52,298 nucleotides of DNA from Akkermansiaceae bacterium. GTDB lineage: Bacteria > Verrucomicrobiota > Verrucomicrobiia > Verrucomicrobiales > Akkermansiaceae. A program made the position numbers and the translations under genes. Of this stretch, positions 36,216 to 45,829 are shown piece by piece (positions within the stretch are counted from its first letter, which is position 1; every line of letters begins with the position of its first letter). Under the pieces are notes generated by a model. The model did no database searches, had not been told where the DNA came from, and saw nothing but the letters and a program-made list of their open reading frames with translations. The stretch covers positions 1-52,298 of the forward strand of contig SUVN01000016.1 of NCBI GenBank assembly GCA_015061985.1. Direction: 5' to 3'.

Positions 36216-37400
36216 ATGAACATCACCCTCACCTTTCACGCTCATCAGCCCAACCGACTGATTCCTTACGACTTCTTCAAGATTGGCGAACACGCTTTCT
36301 ATGAAGATGACCGTATGAACGGGCGCGTGCTCAGCGAGGTGGCAGAGCGCTGCTACCTCCGCGCCAACAGCATGATGAAGCAGCTCATCGAGCTGTCTGA
36401 CGGCAAGTTCAAGTTTGCCCTCGCCCTCTCCGGTGTCATTCTGGAGCAGGCGCACTATCACCGCCCGGATCTCATCGATTCTTTCCGCGAGCTGGCCGAC
36501 ACCGGCTGCGTAGAATTCCTGGCGATGCCCTACTACGCCTCGCTGGCATCCCTCTACTCTACGGAAGAATTCGCTGAGCAGGTAGAGGAGCACATGGACC
36601 TCATCGAAAAGCTGTTCGGGCAGCGCCCCACTGTTCTCTGGAACACGGGCATGCTCTATTCCAACGCCATTGCCGCGCAGGCGTATGACATGGGATTCGA
36701 GGGCGTGATGGCAGACGGTAACAGCCGCATGATGTCCAACCGCCACACGAACGACCTCCAGTGCGCACCCCTTATCGCCAAGACCAAGACGATTATCCGC
36801 AATCGTCACCTCTCCAACGATTTGGCTAACCGCCGAACCGACCCGACCTGGAGCGAATACCCGCTCTCACCCTACACATTCGCCGGCTGGCTGGCGCAGC
36901 AGCAGGGACAAGTGGTCAACCTCTCCATGGACTACGAAACCCTCGGCGAAAGACAGGCCGACACCACGGGGGTCTTTGAGTTCTGGCGCACCATGATTTC
37001 TGCTGCACTCTTCAACGGCGAGACATTCATGACACCCACGGAAGCGGTACGCGAGTTCCCCTCCGTCGGCACGATTGATTGCCCCAACCCCATCACCTGC
37101 TCCACCTACGGTACCACCACCCACTGGAACGGCAACGTGATGCAGCAGGAGGCCATCAAGAAAATCTACGATTTGGAGAAATCAGTCAAGGCCAGTGAAG
37201 ACCGTGATATGATTCACGTGTGGCGCAAGCTGCAGAGCGCTGACCACTTCCACTACATGGAGAAGAGTAACGGCTTCACCCCCTACCCCTCTCCCTTTGA
37301 TGCCTACATCTACTACATGAACGCCCTTGCCGACCTCCAGGTTCGAGTCAAGCGAGAGGCGGAACTCATCCACAAGGCAGGCAAAGTCACGACAGCCTGA
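36216..37400 (+). CDS. GH57 alpha-amylase-like protein lacking the usual nucleophile
   Basis: A 394-residue protein with the GH57 (beta/alpha)7-barrel motifs: TFHAHQPNRL (region 1), GCVEFLAMPYYASLASL (region 2), VLWNTGMLYSN (region 3), RHLSNDLANRR (region 4) and NLSMDYETLGE (region 5). In active GH57 amylases region 3 reads NTEL with Glu as nucleophile. Here it is NTGM, with Gly145. In region 4 one of the two expected Asp (SDD) is Asn. Catalytically altered GH57 'alpha-amylase-like' homologues are known in Bacteroidota, next to the same synthase. So it may be a glucan-binding partner rather than a hydrolase. A good Shine-Dalgarno (AAAAGGA) precedes ATG 36216. Confidence 0.87.
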   Translation: MNITLTFHAHQPNRLIPYDFFKIGEHAFYEDDRMNGRVLSEVAERCYLRANSMMKQLIELSDGKFKFALALSGVILEQAHYHRPDLIDSFRELADTGCVEFLAMPYYASLASLYSTEEFAEQVEEHMDLIEKLFGQRPTVLWNTGMLYSNAIAAQAYDMGFEGVMADGNSRMMSNRHTNDLQCAPLIAKTKTIIRNRHLSNDLANRRTDPTWSEYPLSPYTFAGWLAQQQGQVVNLSMDYETLGERQADTTGVFEFWRTMISAALFNGETFMTPTEAVREFPSVGTIDCPNPITCSTYGTTTHWNGNVMQQEAIKKIYDLEKSVKASEDRDMIHVWRKLQSADHFHYMEKSNGFTPYPSPFDAYIYYMNALADLQVRVKREAELIHKAGKVTTA

Positions 37401-37422
37401 TTCACAACTCTTTTTCTCTGAT

Positions 37423-37460
37423 ACGCTCTGCCATCTGCCTTCTGATGGCAGAGCGTTTTG
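37423..37460 (+). terminator. Terminator after the glycogen gene pair
   Basis: Perfect 12-base arms ACGCTCTGCCAT (37423-37434) and ATGGCAGAGCGT (37445-37456) with a 10-base loop are followed by TTTG. It lies 22 bases after the GH57 stop and separates that pair from asnS. Confidence 0.8.
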
Positions 37461-37577
37461 CGTATCGACAAGTAAAATACATCCGACTGTTCCTGTGAAA
37501 ACAGTTCTTTTGCTTGCGTTGACGCAAAGTGAGTGGTATAGTTATCGGCGGTAAGTACTATTATATACGACAAAGGC

Positions 37578-38942
37578 ATGAAACGTACACTCGTTAAGCA
37601 CGCACTGGCAAGCGATACCCCGATGGAGGTCATTCTGGTGGAAGGTTGGGTTCGCACGCGACGGGATTCCAAAACCTTTTCGTTTCTGGAGGTGAACGAC
37701 GGCACAAGTCTGGCCTCGATTCAGGTGGTGGCCGATGCCGGAATTCCCGGCTATGAGGATATCGCCCGCATGGGAACGGGGGCATCAGTTTCCGTGCAGG
37801 GGCGGCTCGTGGAAAGCCCCGGCAAACAGCGCTGGGAGATTCAGGCAACGAGCGTCCGGCTGGTAGGCAACGCCCCGGAAACTTACCCGCTGCAAAAAAA
37901 AGGGCATTCCCCGGAGTTCCTGCGCAGCATTGCCCACCTGAGAGCCCGCACCAACCTATTCGGCGCGGTATTCCGCACCCGCTCCCGCATGGCTGCCGCC
38001 GTCCATCAATTCTTTCTGGAGCGTGATTTCGTTTGGATTCACACCCCCATCATCACAGCCTCCGACTGTGAGGGCGCGGGCGAGATGTTCCACGTCACCA
38101 CGCTTGACCCGCTGGCTGACAACAAGAGCTACGACAGGGATTTCTTCGGCAAGGCCGCCAGCCTCACCGTCTCCGGGCAGCTGGAGGGCGAGACCATGGC
38201 CTGTGCTCTGAGCAACATCTACACCTTCGGCCCCACCTTCCGCGCCGAAAACAGCAACACCTCCCGCCATGCCGCCGAATTCTGGATGATTGAACCGGAA
38301 ATGGCATTCTGCGATTTGGAGGGAGACATGGACGTGGCCGAAGCATTCGTCAAACACATCGTCAATACCATGCTGGCCGATAACGGCGGTGATTTGGACT
38401 TCTTCAACAAATTTGTTGACAAAGGCCTGCGCGCCCGTCTGGAAGCCGTGGCTCAACAGCCTTTTGTTCGATGCTCCTATACGGAAGCCATTGATATCAT
38501 GCTGAAAAGCGGTGAGAAGTTCGAGTTCCCGCCGCACTGGGGCATGGATATGCAGAGCGAGCATGAACGTTTCCTCACGGAGAAGCATTTCAAATGCCCG
38601 GTTATTGTGTACAATTACCCGAAAGAAATCAAGCCCTTCTACATGCGACTCAACGATGACGGCAAGACCGTGACGGCCATGGACGTGCTGGTACCGGGCA
38701 TCGGCGAGCTCATCGGCGGCAGCCAGCGTGAGGAACGTCTGGAACAACTGGAGGCCAATATCGAACGCATGGGGATGGATAAAGCGGGCTATGAATGGTA
38801 CTGCGACCTGCGCCGCTACGGTACGGTGCCGCACGCCGGATTCGGTGTCGGATTCGAGCGCCTTATCATGTTTGTGACGGGCATTCAGAACATCCGCGAT
38901 GTACTCCCCTACCCGCGCACCCCACGCAACTGCGAATTCTAA
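37578..38942 (+). CDS. asnS: Asparaginyl-tRNA synthetase
   Basis: A 454-residue class IIb synthetase that charges tRNA-Asn in the cytoplasm. An N-terminal OB-fold anticodon domain (~15-105: [20 protein letters not shown]) precedes the catalytic core. The core has [17 protein letters not shown], motif 2 [19 protein letters not shown] and motif 3 [15 protein letters not shown], ending PRTPRNCEF as in other AsnRS. The first two features distinguish it from AspRS. Length is normal. An A/T-rich stretch with TATATA (37562-37567) lies just upstream of ATG 37578. Followed after 24 bases by lpxK. Confidence 0.96.
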   Translation: MKRTLVKHALASDTPMEVILVEGWVRTRRDSKTFSFLEVNDGTSLASIQVVADAGIPGYEDIARMGTGASVSVQGRLVESPGKQRWEIQATSVRLVGNAPETYPLQKKGHSPEFLRSIAHLRARTNLFGAVFRTRSRMAAAVHQFFLERDFVWIHTPIITASDCEGAGEMFHVTTLDPLADNKSYDRDFFGKAASLTVSGQLEGETMACALSNIYTFGPTFRAENSNTSRHAAEFWMIEPEMAFCDLEGDMDVAEAFVKHIVNTMLADNGGDLDFFNKFVDKGLRARLEAVAQQPFVRCSYTEAIDIMLKSGEKFEFPPHWGMDMQSEHERFLTEKHFKCPVIVYNYPKEIKPFYMRLNDDGKTVTAMDVLVPGIGELIGGSQREERLEQLEANIERMGMDKAGYEWYCDLRRYGTVPHAGFGVGFERLIMFVTGIQNIRDVLPYPRTPRNCEF

Positions 38943-38966
38943 GCCTCAGACAAACGCATCAAAGCC

Positions 38967-40163
38967 ATGAAAACCAGGATGGAAGAGTTTGAGGAATGGG
39001 GGACCGAGGTCATCTTCGGTCGCGCCAGAGGGTTTCGAGCATGGATGATGCGCGGAGTCCTGCGCTTTGCTTCCATTTTCTTTTACATTCTGGTCAAGAC
39101 ACGTCTTTTCCTCTTCCGCCGCCGCATCAAGACGGTGCATTATCTGGGCACGTTCGTGGTCAGCGTCGGCAACATCACCGCCGGCGGCACCGGAAAGACC
39201 CCGGTAGTGGAGTACCTCTCCCGCACCCTGGCCGAGCGTGGTCGCAAATGCGCCATTCTGACCCGTGGTTATAAGAGCGCGGATTTGGATGAGCCGCAGG
39301 TGTGGCTGGACAAAGAGGGATGCCGCATCAAAAAGCTTCCCAAAATTGCCAGTGATGGTGTCACTCGCTATCTTTCACCGCTTTATGCAGGTGACGAGCC
39401 GTTCATGCTGGCACGCAATCTGGACGGCGTTGCCGTGCTGGTTGATAAGGACAGAGTGAAATCCGGTATCTTCGCCATCGAACAGCTGGGCAGCAACACC
39501 CTCATTCTGGACGACGGCATGCAGTACCTCAAGCTCAAGCATGAGATAGACATCGTGCTGGTGGACTGTGGCTTCCCCTTCGGCACAGGCTCACTGTTGC
39601 CCCGCGGGACGATGCGTGAGCCGCGCACCAGTCTCAAACGCGCCAGCTATATCATTCTGACCAAGAGCGGCGGCAAACCGCAGGACGGGCTCATCGCCAC
39701 CATCCGCAAGTACAACAAGGTGGCCGATATCATCGTCTGCAACCACGCCCCTTCCTATCTGGAAAACATCTTCACCGGCGAGCGTCAGGAACTTTCCTTC
39801 CTCAACGGCAAATACGTGGCCTGCATGAGCGGTATCGCCCGCCCGGAAAGCTTCGAAGGGCTCGTGGAAGGACTGGGTGCCCATGTTGAAATCCGCCGCC
39901 GCTACCCGGATCACTACTGGTTTGACCAGGAAGAGCTGGATGCCTTTGTGGAACGCTGTGCCGACCGTGCCATGGACCTCATCGTCACCACGGAAAAAGA
40001 TGCCGTACGCTTCCTCAAGCCGGGCGAAATGGATGTACCCATCTATTTCCTGCGCATTCAGATTGACATCGAACAGGGGCAGGAATACTGGGATAGGATG
40101 ATTGACCGCATCTGTGATTTAGGCAAGCCTCAGCCCCAACCGCAGTGGGGAGACGTGCTCTGA
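38967..40163 (+). CDS. lpxK: Tetraacyldisaccharide 4'-kinase (lipid A)
   Basis: A 398-residue inner-membrane kinase that phosphorylates the lipid A precursor disaccharide at the 4' position. An amphipathic or membrane N-terminal helix (~25-45, FASIFFYILVKTRLFLF) precedes the Walker A loop SVGNITAGGTGKTPVVEYL. LTRGYKS, GDEPFMLARNL, LILDDGMQYLKLKHEIDIVL and the C-terminal TTEKDAVRF follow, all LpxK hallmarks. It is slightly longer than the E. coli enzyme (328). Its presence shows the organism makes lipid A and has an outer membrane. It sits between asnS and aroK with short gaps, probably one transcript. Confidence 0.95.
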   Translation: MKTRMEEFEEWGTEVIFGRARGFRAWMMRGVLRFASIFFYILVKTRLFLFRRRIKTVHYLGTFVVSVGNITAGGTGKTPVVEYLSRTLAERGRKCAILTRGYKSADLDEPQVWLDKEGCRIKKLPKIASDGVTRYLSPLYAGDEPFMLARNLDGVAVLVDKDRVKSGIFAIEQLGSNTLILDDGMQYLKLKHEIDIVLVDCGFPFGTGSLLPRGTMREPRTSLKRASYIILTKSGGKPQDGLIATIRKYNKVADIIVCNHAPSYLENIFTGERQELSFLNGKYVACMSGIARPESFEGLVEGLGAHVEIRRRYPDHYWFDQEELDAFVERCADRAMDLIVTTEKDAVRFLKPGEMDVPIYFLRIQIDIEQGQEYWDRMIDRICDLGKPQPQPQWGDVL

Positions 40164-40170
40164 TACAACT

Positions 40171-40791
40171 ATGGCTCCGGCACCCACACATCCCATCGAC
40201 ACGAAAGGCCACCCCATCATCCTCATCGGATTGATGGGATGCGGAAAAACGACTGTGGGAAAAATGCTCAGCAAACGCACCGGCATGCCCCTGCTGGACA
40301 CGGATGCCATCATTGAAGAGCAGACGGGGCTCAGCATACCGGATATCTTCCGAGAGTACGGAGAAGCTCATTTCCGTTCCCTAGAGACAGCTCTGCTGCG
40401 CTACCTCCTGGAGCAGAAAATTCAACCGGCACCGGTCATTTCCACCGGCGGCGGCATTGTCGTGCGCCCGGAGAACCGCAGTATCCTCCGCCAACTGGGA
40501 TTCACCGTCTGGCTGAATGTTTCTGTGCGAACGCTACTGCATCGCACCCGTTTATCCACCAACCGCCCCCTGCTGCAATCTCCGGACAGGCATGACATTC
40601 TCTCCAGACTTCTCTCCGAGCGCCGCCCTTACTACCGAGAGGCAGCACACTACAGGCTCAACTCCTCCCGCATGGACATTCCGACTGTCGTTTCACACGT
40701 CTGCCACAGAGCCGAGCGCTTCTTTGAGCGTTTTACACCGAACGAGCCGAATAATACACCATTGGTTTCCGATGAGAACATCATCGGATAA
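40171..40791 (+). CDS. aroK: Shikimate kinase
   Basis: A 206-residue kinase of the shikimate pathway (shikimate to shikimate 3-phosphate). P-loop LIGLMGCGKTTVGK near residue 19, shikimate-binding DTDAIIEEQTG, FREYGEAHFRSLETALL, and the glycine motif STGGGIVVRPEN are all present. The lid region RLSTNRPLLQ and the adenine loop near the end fit the family. The C-terminal ~30 residues beyond the usual ~175 are extra and unrecognised. It starts seven bases after lpxK. Confidence 0.94.
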   Translation: MAPAPTHPIDTKGHPIILIGLMGCGKTTVGKMLSKRTGMPLLDTDAIIEEQTGLSIPDIFREYGEAHFRSLETALLRYLLEQKIQPAPVISTGGGIVVRPENRSILRQLGFTVWLNVSVRTLLHRTRLSTNRPLLQSPDRHDILSRLLSERRPYYREAAHYRLNSSRMDIPTVVSHVCHRAERFFERFTPNEPNNTPLVSDENIIG

Positions 40792-40859
40792 AAAGGTTGG
40801 CGTTTATGCTTTTCTTTTGGTGCGCGTGTGGTAGAATACACGAACAGGATTCGGTACGC

Positions 40860-42062
40860 ATGCCTCTGACTCATCGAACAGCTTTCGTTACCCTTTTCAG
40901 TGCCGCCACATTCGCGGCGCTCTGTCCGATAATATCCTCCTGCACCAAATCACCTCAAATCACCGTCCCCACCCTCTCCGTCAGTCAAGCAAAACGAATG
41001 ATGTTCCATGCGGTGAAGAAGGATAACCCGCGCATGCTGAAGCGCGCATTACAAATGCAGCCGGACGTCAATCAGACGGATGAAAGCGGCTATACGCCCC
41101 TGCTTCTTGCCACGCGCTGGGGCAACAGCGACTGCGTCAAGCTCCTGCTCAATGTTCCGGGGATTGATGTCAACAAAACCGTTGATGACGGCGAAACGCC
41201 CCTGTATAAAGCAGCTGCCGGAGGACATTCCATTTGTGTCCGACTCTTACTGCAAGCACCCGGAATCGATGTCAACAAGGCAGAGAACACATACGGCTGG
41301 ACTCCGCTCACCATTGCTGCCATCGAAGGGCATGAAGACTGCTTCCGCAGACTTCTCCGTGCGCCGGGCATCAACATCAACAAGAAAGACCTGTATGGGG
41401 TCAATGCGCTTTTTCACACAGCGTTCAACGGCTACCGAGACGGAGTCCGGCGATTGCTTCGCAAAGGCATTGACACCACGGCCTACGACAAAGTTGTTAC
41501 AGCCATTTTCCGCAATGATGTTGCGGAAGTAAACCGATATATTGCAGAAGGCTACGATGTGAACTCGACAGGACTTTACCGCATGACACCCCTGCTCTGG
41601 GCCTCCGGGCTCGGCCGGGAGGAATGTGTCCGGGCTCTTCTGCGCGCAGGAGCAAATGCATCTCCCCCGGGCTCAGATTCCAGGACTCCCCTCATCCGCG
41701 CAGCCTCATACGGGCATGAGGGATGTGTCAGACTTCTGCTGTCAGCACCGGGCATCAATCCCAACCAGACCGATGAAGACGGAGAAACGCCTCTGGGACA
41801 TGCGGCATATGCCGGACATGTTGATTGTCTGAAACGACTGTTAGATGTACCGGGCATTGATGTTAACCATGCCAACAATATGGGAGAGACTCCCCTTATT
41901 CTCGCCGCCTGGCAGGGCCACAGCGATTGTGTCAGACTTCTGCTTGCACACCCGAAAATTGACCTTCAAAAAACTGACAGGAACGGACACACGCCACTGA
42001 AGATAGCCCAGATTTCCGGTAATGAAGAATGCGTACTCCTTCTACAGCGCACAATGAAATAA
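40860..42062 (+). CDS. Ankyrin-repeat lipoprotein
   Basis: A 400-residue protein with a lipoprotein signal peptide ending ALCPIISSC (lipid-anchored Cys28). About ten ankyrin repeats follow, in the form G-TPL--AA--GH-DCVRLLL--PGIDVN. One central repeat (~residues 200-235) is degenerate. The repeats share an unusual DC[VFL] at the second helix and a PGI[DN] turn, suggesting recent internal duplication. ATG 40860 is chosen because the signal peptide begins there; an upstream in-frame ATG at 40797 lacks one. The protein probably sits in the outer membrane or periplasm as a protein-binding scaffold; partners are unknown. It lies between aroK and the Bat operon. Confidence 0.85.
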   Translation: MPLTHRTAFVTLFSAATFAALCPIISSCTKSPQITVPTLSVSQAKRMMFHAVKKDNPRMLKRALQMQPDVNQTDESGYTPLLLATRWGNSDCVKLLLNVPGIDVNKTVDDGETPLYKAAAGGHSICVRLLLQAPGIDVNKAENTYGWTPLTIAAIEGHEDCFRRLLRAPGININKKDLYGVNALFHTAFNGYRDGVRRLLRKGIDTTAYDKVVTAIFRNDVAEVNRYIAEGYDVNSTGLYRMTPLLWASGLGREECVRALLRAGANASPPGSDSRTPLIRAASYGHEGCVRLLLSAPGINPNQTDEDGETPLGHAAYAGHVDCLKRLLDVPGIDVNHANNMGETPLILAAWQGHSDCVRLLLAHPKIDLQKTDRNGHTPLKIAQISGNEECVLLLQRTMK

Positions 42063-42161
42063 TCTGATACTCTGCAATGACAAGCAGAGCTCAACAGGAC
42101 GCCTGTCCTCGCCTCCTTCTGTTATACTCATTATAGAATAAACAGCACAATTGAGAAGATA

Positions 42162-42201
42162 TTGCCCGCGTGCTGTCAGGAATTGAACAGGGCGCGGGCA
42201 A
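42162..42201. repeat. Hairpin upstream of the Bat operon
   Basis: Perfect 9-base arms TTGCCCGCG (42162-42170) and CGCGGGCAA (42193-42201) enclose a 22-base loop. There is no U-tract. It lies just ahead of the promoter-like site for the MoxR gene and could terminate upstream transcripts, bind a regulator, or be the leader of a longer transcript. Confidence 0.45.
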
Positions 42202-42227
42202 ACTGTGTCAACAGACAGGGAACTAGC

Positions 42228-42255
42228 TTGAAAAATAGCCGTCCGATGTTAAACT
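42228..42255 (+). promoter_or_regulatory. Promoter-like hexamers for the Bat operon
   Basis: TTGAAA (42228-42233), a 16-base spacer and TAAACT (42250-42255), 18 bases before the MoxR ATG. This gives a leader of roughly 11 bases. Confidence 0.4.
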
Positions 42256-42273
42256 CAGGGTCAAACTTACATC

Positions 42274-43257
<984 letters not shown>

Positions 43258-43281
43258 ACCAAGCACCTTTCCCCGGCTGTC

Positions 43282-44172
43282 ATGGATAAGACGCAGGAAA
43301 TCATGCAGCGCGTGCGACGCATCGAGCTGATGGCACGCAAGCTCACCACGGCCACCTTTGCCGGGCAATATCGCTCCGGCTTTCGTGGTCAGGGGCTGGA
43401 TTTCGATGACTTCCGCGAATACATCGCCGGAGACGAGCCGCGCTTCATCGACTGGAAAGTAACGGCCCGCACGGGAACTCCCTATGTGCGAACTTTCCAC
43501 GAAGAGCGCGAGCAGGTGCTGCTGCTGGCTGTGGATGCCAGCGGCTCCATGAACTATGCCAGCGCCGGCGTGAATGACACCAAACTAGAGTACGCCGCCC
43601 TGCTGGCAGCGGTGCTTGCCTACAGCGCAGCACTCAATGGTGACAAGGTAGGCCTGCTGCTCTACGGACGCAAACCGCACTTTCACCTGCCCCCGGCCAA
43701 GGGGATGAAACAATGCCGACGCATCGTGCGCGAAATCCTCTCTGCCCCGGCCGCAGGTCAGGATGATACTATTGATGCCATCGCCACAGAGATACTCTGT
43801 ACCCAGCGCAAACGTGCACTTGTGTTCATGATAAGTGATTTCCTGGCTGCACCGGATAAAAAAGCCATCGGCAAGCTGAACTTCCGGCATGAGCTGGTGC
43901 CCATCTGCCTGAGAGACCCGGCCGAGCTCCAACTGCCGGAAGCCGGCGTGGTGCGCTTCCGTGACCCTGAGAGCGGAGAGCTTTATGAAGCCGACCTCTC
44001 GGATGAGGAACTGCGGGAGGAATACACCCGCGCCATCATCGCCCATGGTGCCGAGTGGCGACAAATTTTCAACCAACTCGGCATTGATGCGCCGGAACTG
44101 AAAACGACCGACGATTTTATCCCCGCCCTGCGCAACCTCTTCCACCGCCGCAGCCGCAAAATCACCCGATAA
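43282..44172 (+). CDS. DUF58/VWA-like protein of the Bat operon
   Basis: A 296-residue protein with the DUF58 signature (GDEPRFIDWKVTARTG preceded by GLDFDDFREY). A VWA-like fold follows, with the metal-site motif AVDASGSMN. It normally pairs with the MoxR ATPase encoded just upstream. No membrane segment is visible, so it is probably cytoplasmic or peripheral. Five bases separate it from the next gene. Confidence 0.93.
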   Translation: MDKTQEIMQRVRRIELMARKLTTATFAGQYRSGFRGQGLDFDDFREYIAGDEPRFIDWKVTARTGTPYVRTFHEEREQVLLLAVDASGSMNYASAGVNDTKLEYAALLAAVLAYSAALNGDKVGLLLYGRKPHFHLPPAKGMKQCRRIVREILSAPAAGQDDTIDAIATEILCTQRKRALVFMISDFLAAPDKKAIGKLNFRHELVPICLRDPAELQLPEAGVVRFRDPESGELYEADLSDEELREEYTRAIIAHGAEWRQIFNQLGIDAPELKTTDDFIPALRNLFHRRSRKITR

Positions 44173-44177
44173 ACGCC

Positions 44178-44729
44178 ATGCACCCCACAGCTCCGAATAT
44201 ATTGGAAGCCATTCCCGAACTGGAAAAAGACATTCCTGTTGAGTCGTTTGCGGTGCAATCGCTCGGGCAGATACTGCTGATTGTCGGCGTAGTGGTGGCG
44301 GTCATTCTCGGCGTGGTTCTCTGGTTGATACTACGGAGACGCAAGAAGCTTCCTCCTCCTCCCGGCTTGTTGGACAACGCTCTGGCTGCCCTTCAGGCGC
44401 TGGAGCAGAGCACTCCGCCGCTGAGGGAATGCAGCCTGCGTGTCTCCATGATTCTGCGCACCTATCTGGCCGGGCAGACGCAAGACCCCGCCCTGTTCGA
44501 AACCCATGAGGAGTTCAGCCGCCGTATGGACAGCCTGTCCGCCGTTCCAGCGGCCTGTCGCGAGCAAACACGCGAGCTGCTGGAATCTCTGGCAGAATAC
44601 AAATACGCCGGAGGAGAAAAGCAAGACCCCCTTCAGGTGAATGCCATGGTCACGCAGGCGCGTGACCTGCTGCACCGCATCCATGAAACCCAGGCGGCAG
44701 AAGCCGCCGCTGCCAAAAAACGGTCATGA
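44178..44729 (+). CDS. DUF4381-like single-helix membrane protein
   Basis: A 183-residue protein with one membrane helix (~32-53, ILLIVGVVVAVILGVVLWLI) followed by RRRKKLPPPP and a helical cytoplasmic domain. The domain carries LRECSLRVSMILRTYLA and the EFSRRMDSL stretch. This arrangement matches DUF4381, which regularly lies between the DUF58 and BatA genes. Its function is unknown. The stop overlaps the BatA start (ATGA). Confidence 0.85.
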   Translation: MHPTAPNILEAIPELEKDIPVESFAVQSLGQILLIVGVVVAVILGVVLWLILRRRKKLPPPPGLLDNALAALQALEQSTPPLRECSLRVSMILRTYLAGQTQDPALFETHEEFSRRMDSLSAVPAACREQTRELLESLAEYKYAGGEKQDPLQVNAMVTQARDLLHRIHETQAAEAAAAKKRS

Positions 44730-45811
44730 TGCACCTTCTTCCCATCCTTGCCAACGCCGCGCCGGAAGCCACCCGCGAGTTCACCTTCGCAGAGCCGATG
44801 TGGCTCTGGGGGCTGATTCCGCTGCTACTGCTGTTGATACTGCGCCGCCGAAAAGGTGCTGTGGCAGCTGTCATCCACCCGGCCATCCGCTTTGCCGTAG
44901 ACAGAGTTAAGAAACCCTCCACCCTGGCGGGGCGAATCGGGCCCGTGCTGATGACCCTGTCCGCTGCGGCTCTCATCATCGCGCTGGCACGCCCGCAGTG
45001 GAAAAATGAGCACACGGAGCAGACCGTCAGCGGTATCGACATCATGATTGCCTGCGACCTCTCCGGCTCCATGGCCAATCAGGACATGCTTTTCATCACC
45101 GAGGATGAATCCGGCCGCAAACGACGTGTAGCCGTTGACCGTCTCACCGCAGCCAAACACGTCATCAACGAATTCATCGCCGGTCGCCCCAATGACCGCA
45201 TCGGGCTCGTCGCCTTTGCCGGCAAGGCCAAGCTGTGCAGCCCGCTCACGCTTGACCACGCCATTGTTGCCTACATCATCCGTGAATTCTACCTGGGAAC
45301 GGCTGATCCTTTCCGGGGAGAACGCCCCGGCTATATCTCCGAGGACGGCACCGCCATCGGTACCGCCATCGCCTCTGCCGCCACGCGACTCAACGAACGC
45401 AAGGAGACCAAATCCAAGGTCATCATTCTGGTGACGGACGGCATGAGCAACCGTGGCTCCATTACCCCAACGGAAGCCGCAGAACAGGCCAAGGAACTGG
45501 GTATCAAGATATTCACCATTGCCATCGGCATGGATAAACGCCTTTCCAACTACACATCGAATGTCGATACCTTTGATGAAAAAACGTTGAAACGCATCGC
45601 CGATATAACGGGAGGCAAGTTCTACCGCGCCAGTAGCGGCGCGAGTCTGCAAAAAGCCTTTGCCAACATCGACAAGCTGGAAAAAACCGATGCCAAACGG
45701 CGCACACTCATCAGCTATGATGAATTATTCCCCTGGCCTCTGGGCATCTCCCTGCTGTTCCTGACCCTCGGGGTTCTGATTCACTGCGTCCTTCCTAAAC
45801 CGGCCCCCTAA
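44726..45811 (+). CDS. BatA-like VWA membrane protein
   Basis: A 361-residue protein with an N-terminal membrane helix (~28-42, LWGLIPLLLLLIL), a second at ~73-90, a VWA domain (~105-320) with an intact metal site CDLSGSM and later TDGMSN, and a closing helix (~337-355). It is the classical BatA layout. An inserted loop after the metal site (FITEDESGRKRR) is slightly longer than usual. It should work with the BatB-like protein 18 bases downstream. Confidence 0.92.
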   Translation: MMHLLPILANAAPEATREFTFAEPMWLWGLIPLLLLLILRRRKGAVAAVIHPAIRFAVDRVKKPSTLAGRIGPVLMTLSAAALIIALARPQWKNEHTEQTVSGIDIMIACDLSGSMANQDMLFITEDESGRKRRVAVDRLTAAKHVINEFIAGRPNDRIGLVAFAGKAKLCSPLTLDHAIVAYIIREFYLGTADPFRGERPGYISEDGTAIGTAIASAATRLNERKETKSKVIILVTDGMSNRGSITPTEAAEQAKELGIKIFTIAIGMDKRLSNYTSNVDTFDEKTLKRIADITGGKFYRASSGASLQKAFANIDKLEKTDAKRRTLISYDELFPWPLGISLLFLTLGVLIHCVLPKPAP

Positions 45812-45829
45812 TCCATTCTTTTTCCGACT

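Noticed and set aside
34872..36809. Minus-strand open frame of 645 codons opposite glgA and GH57
   Set aside because: It lies antisense across two well-supported genes and their gap, and has no recognisable domain.
37519..37542. TTGACG and TATAGT as the asnS promoter
   Set aside because: The spacer is only 12 bases, too short for a standard promoter; other pairings in the gap are weaker.
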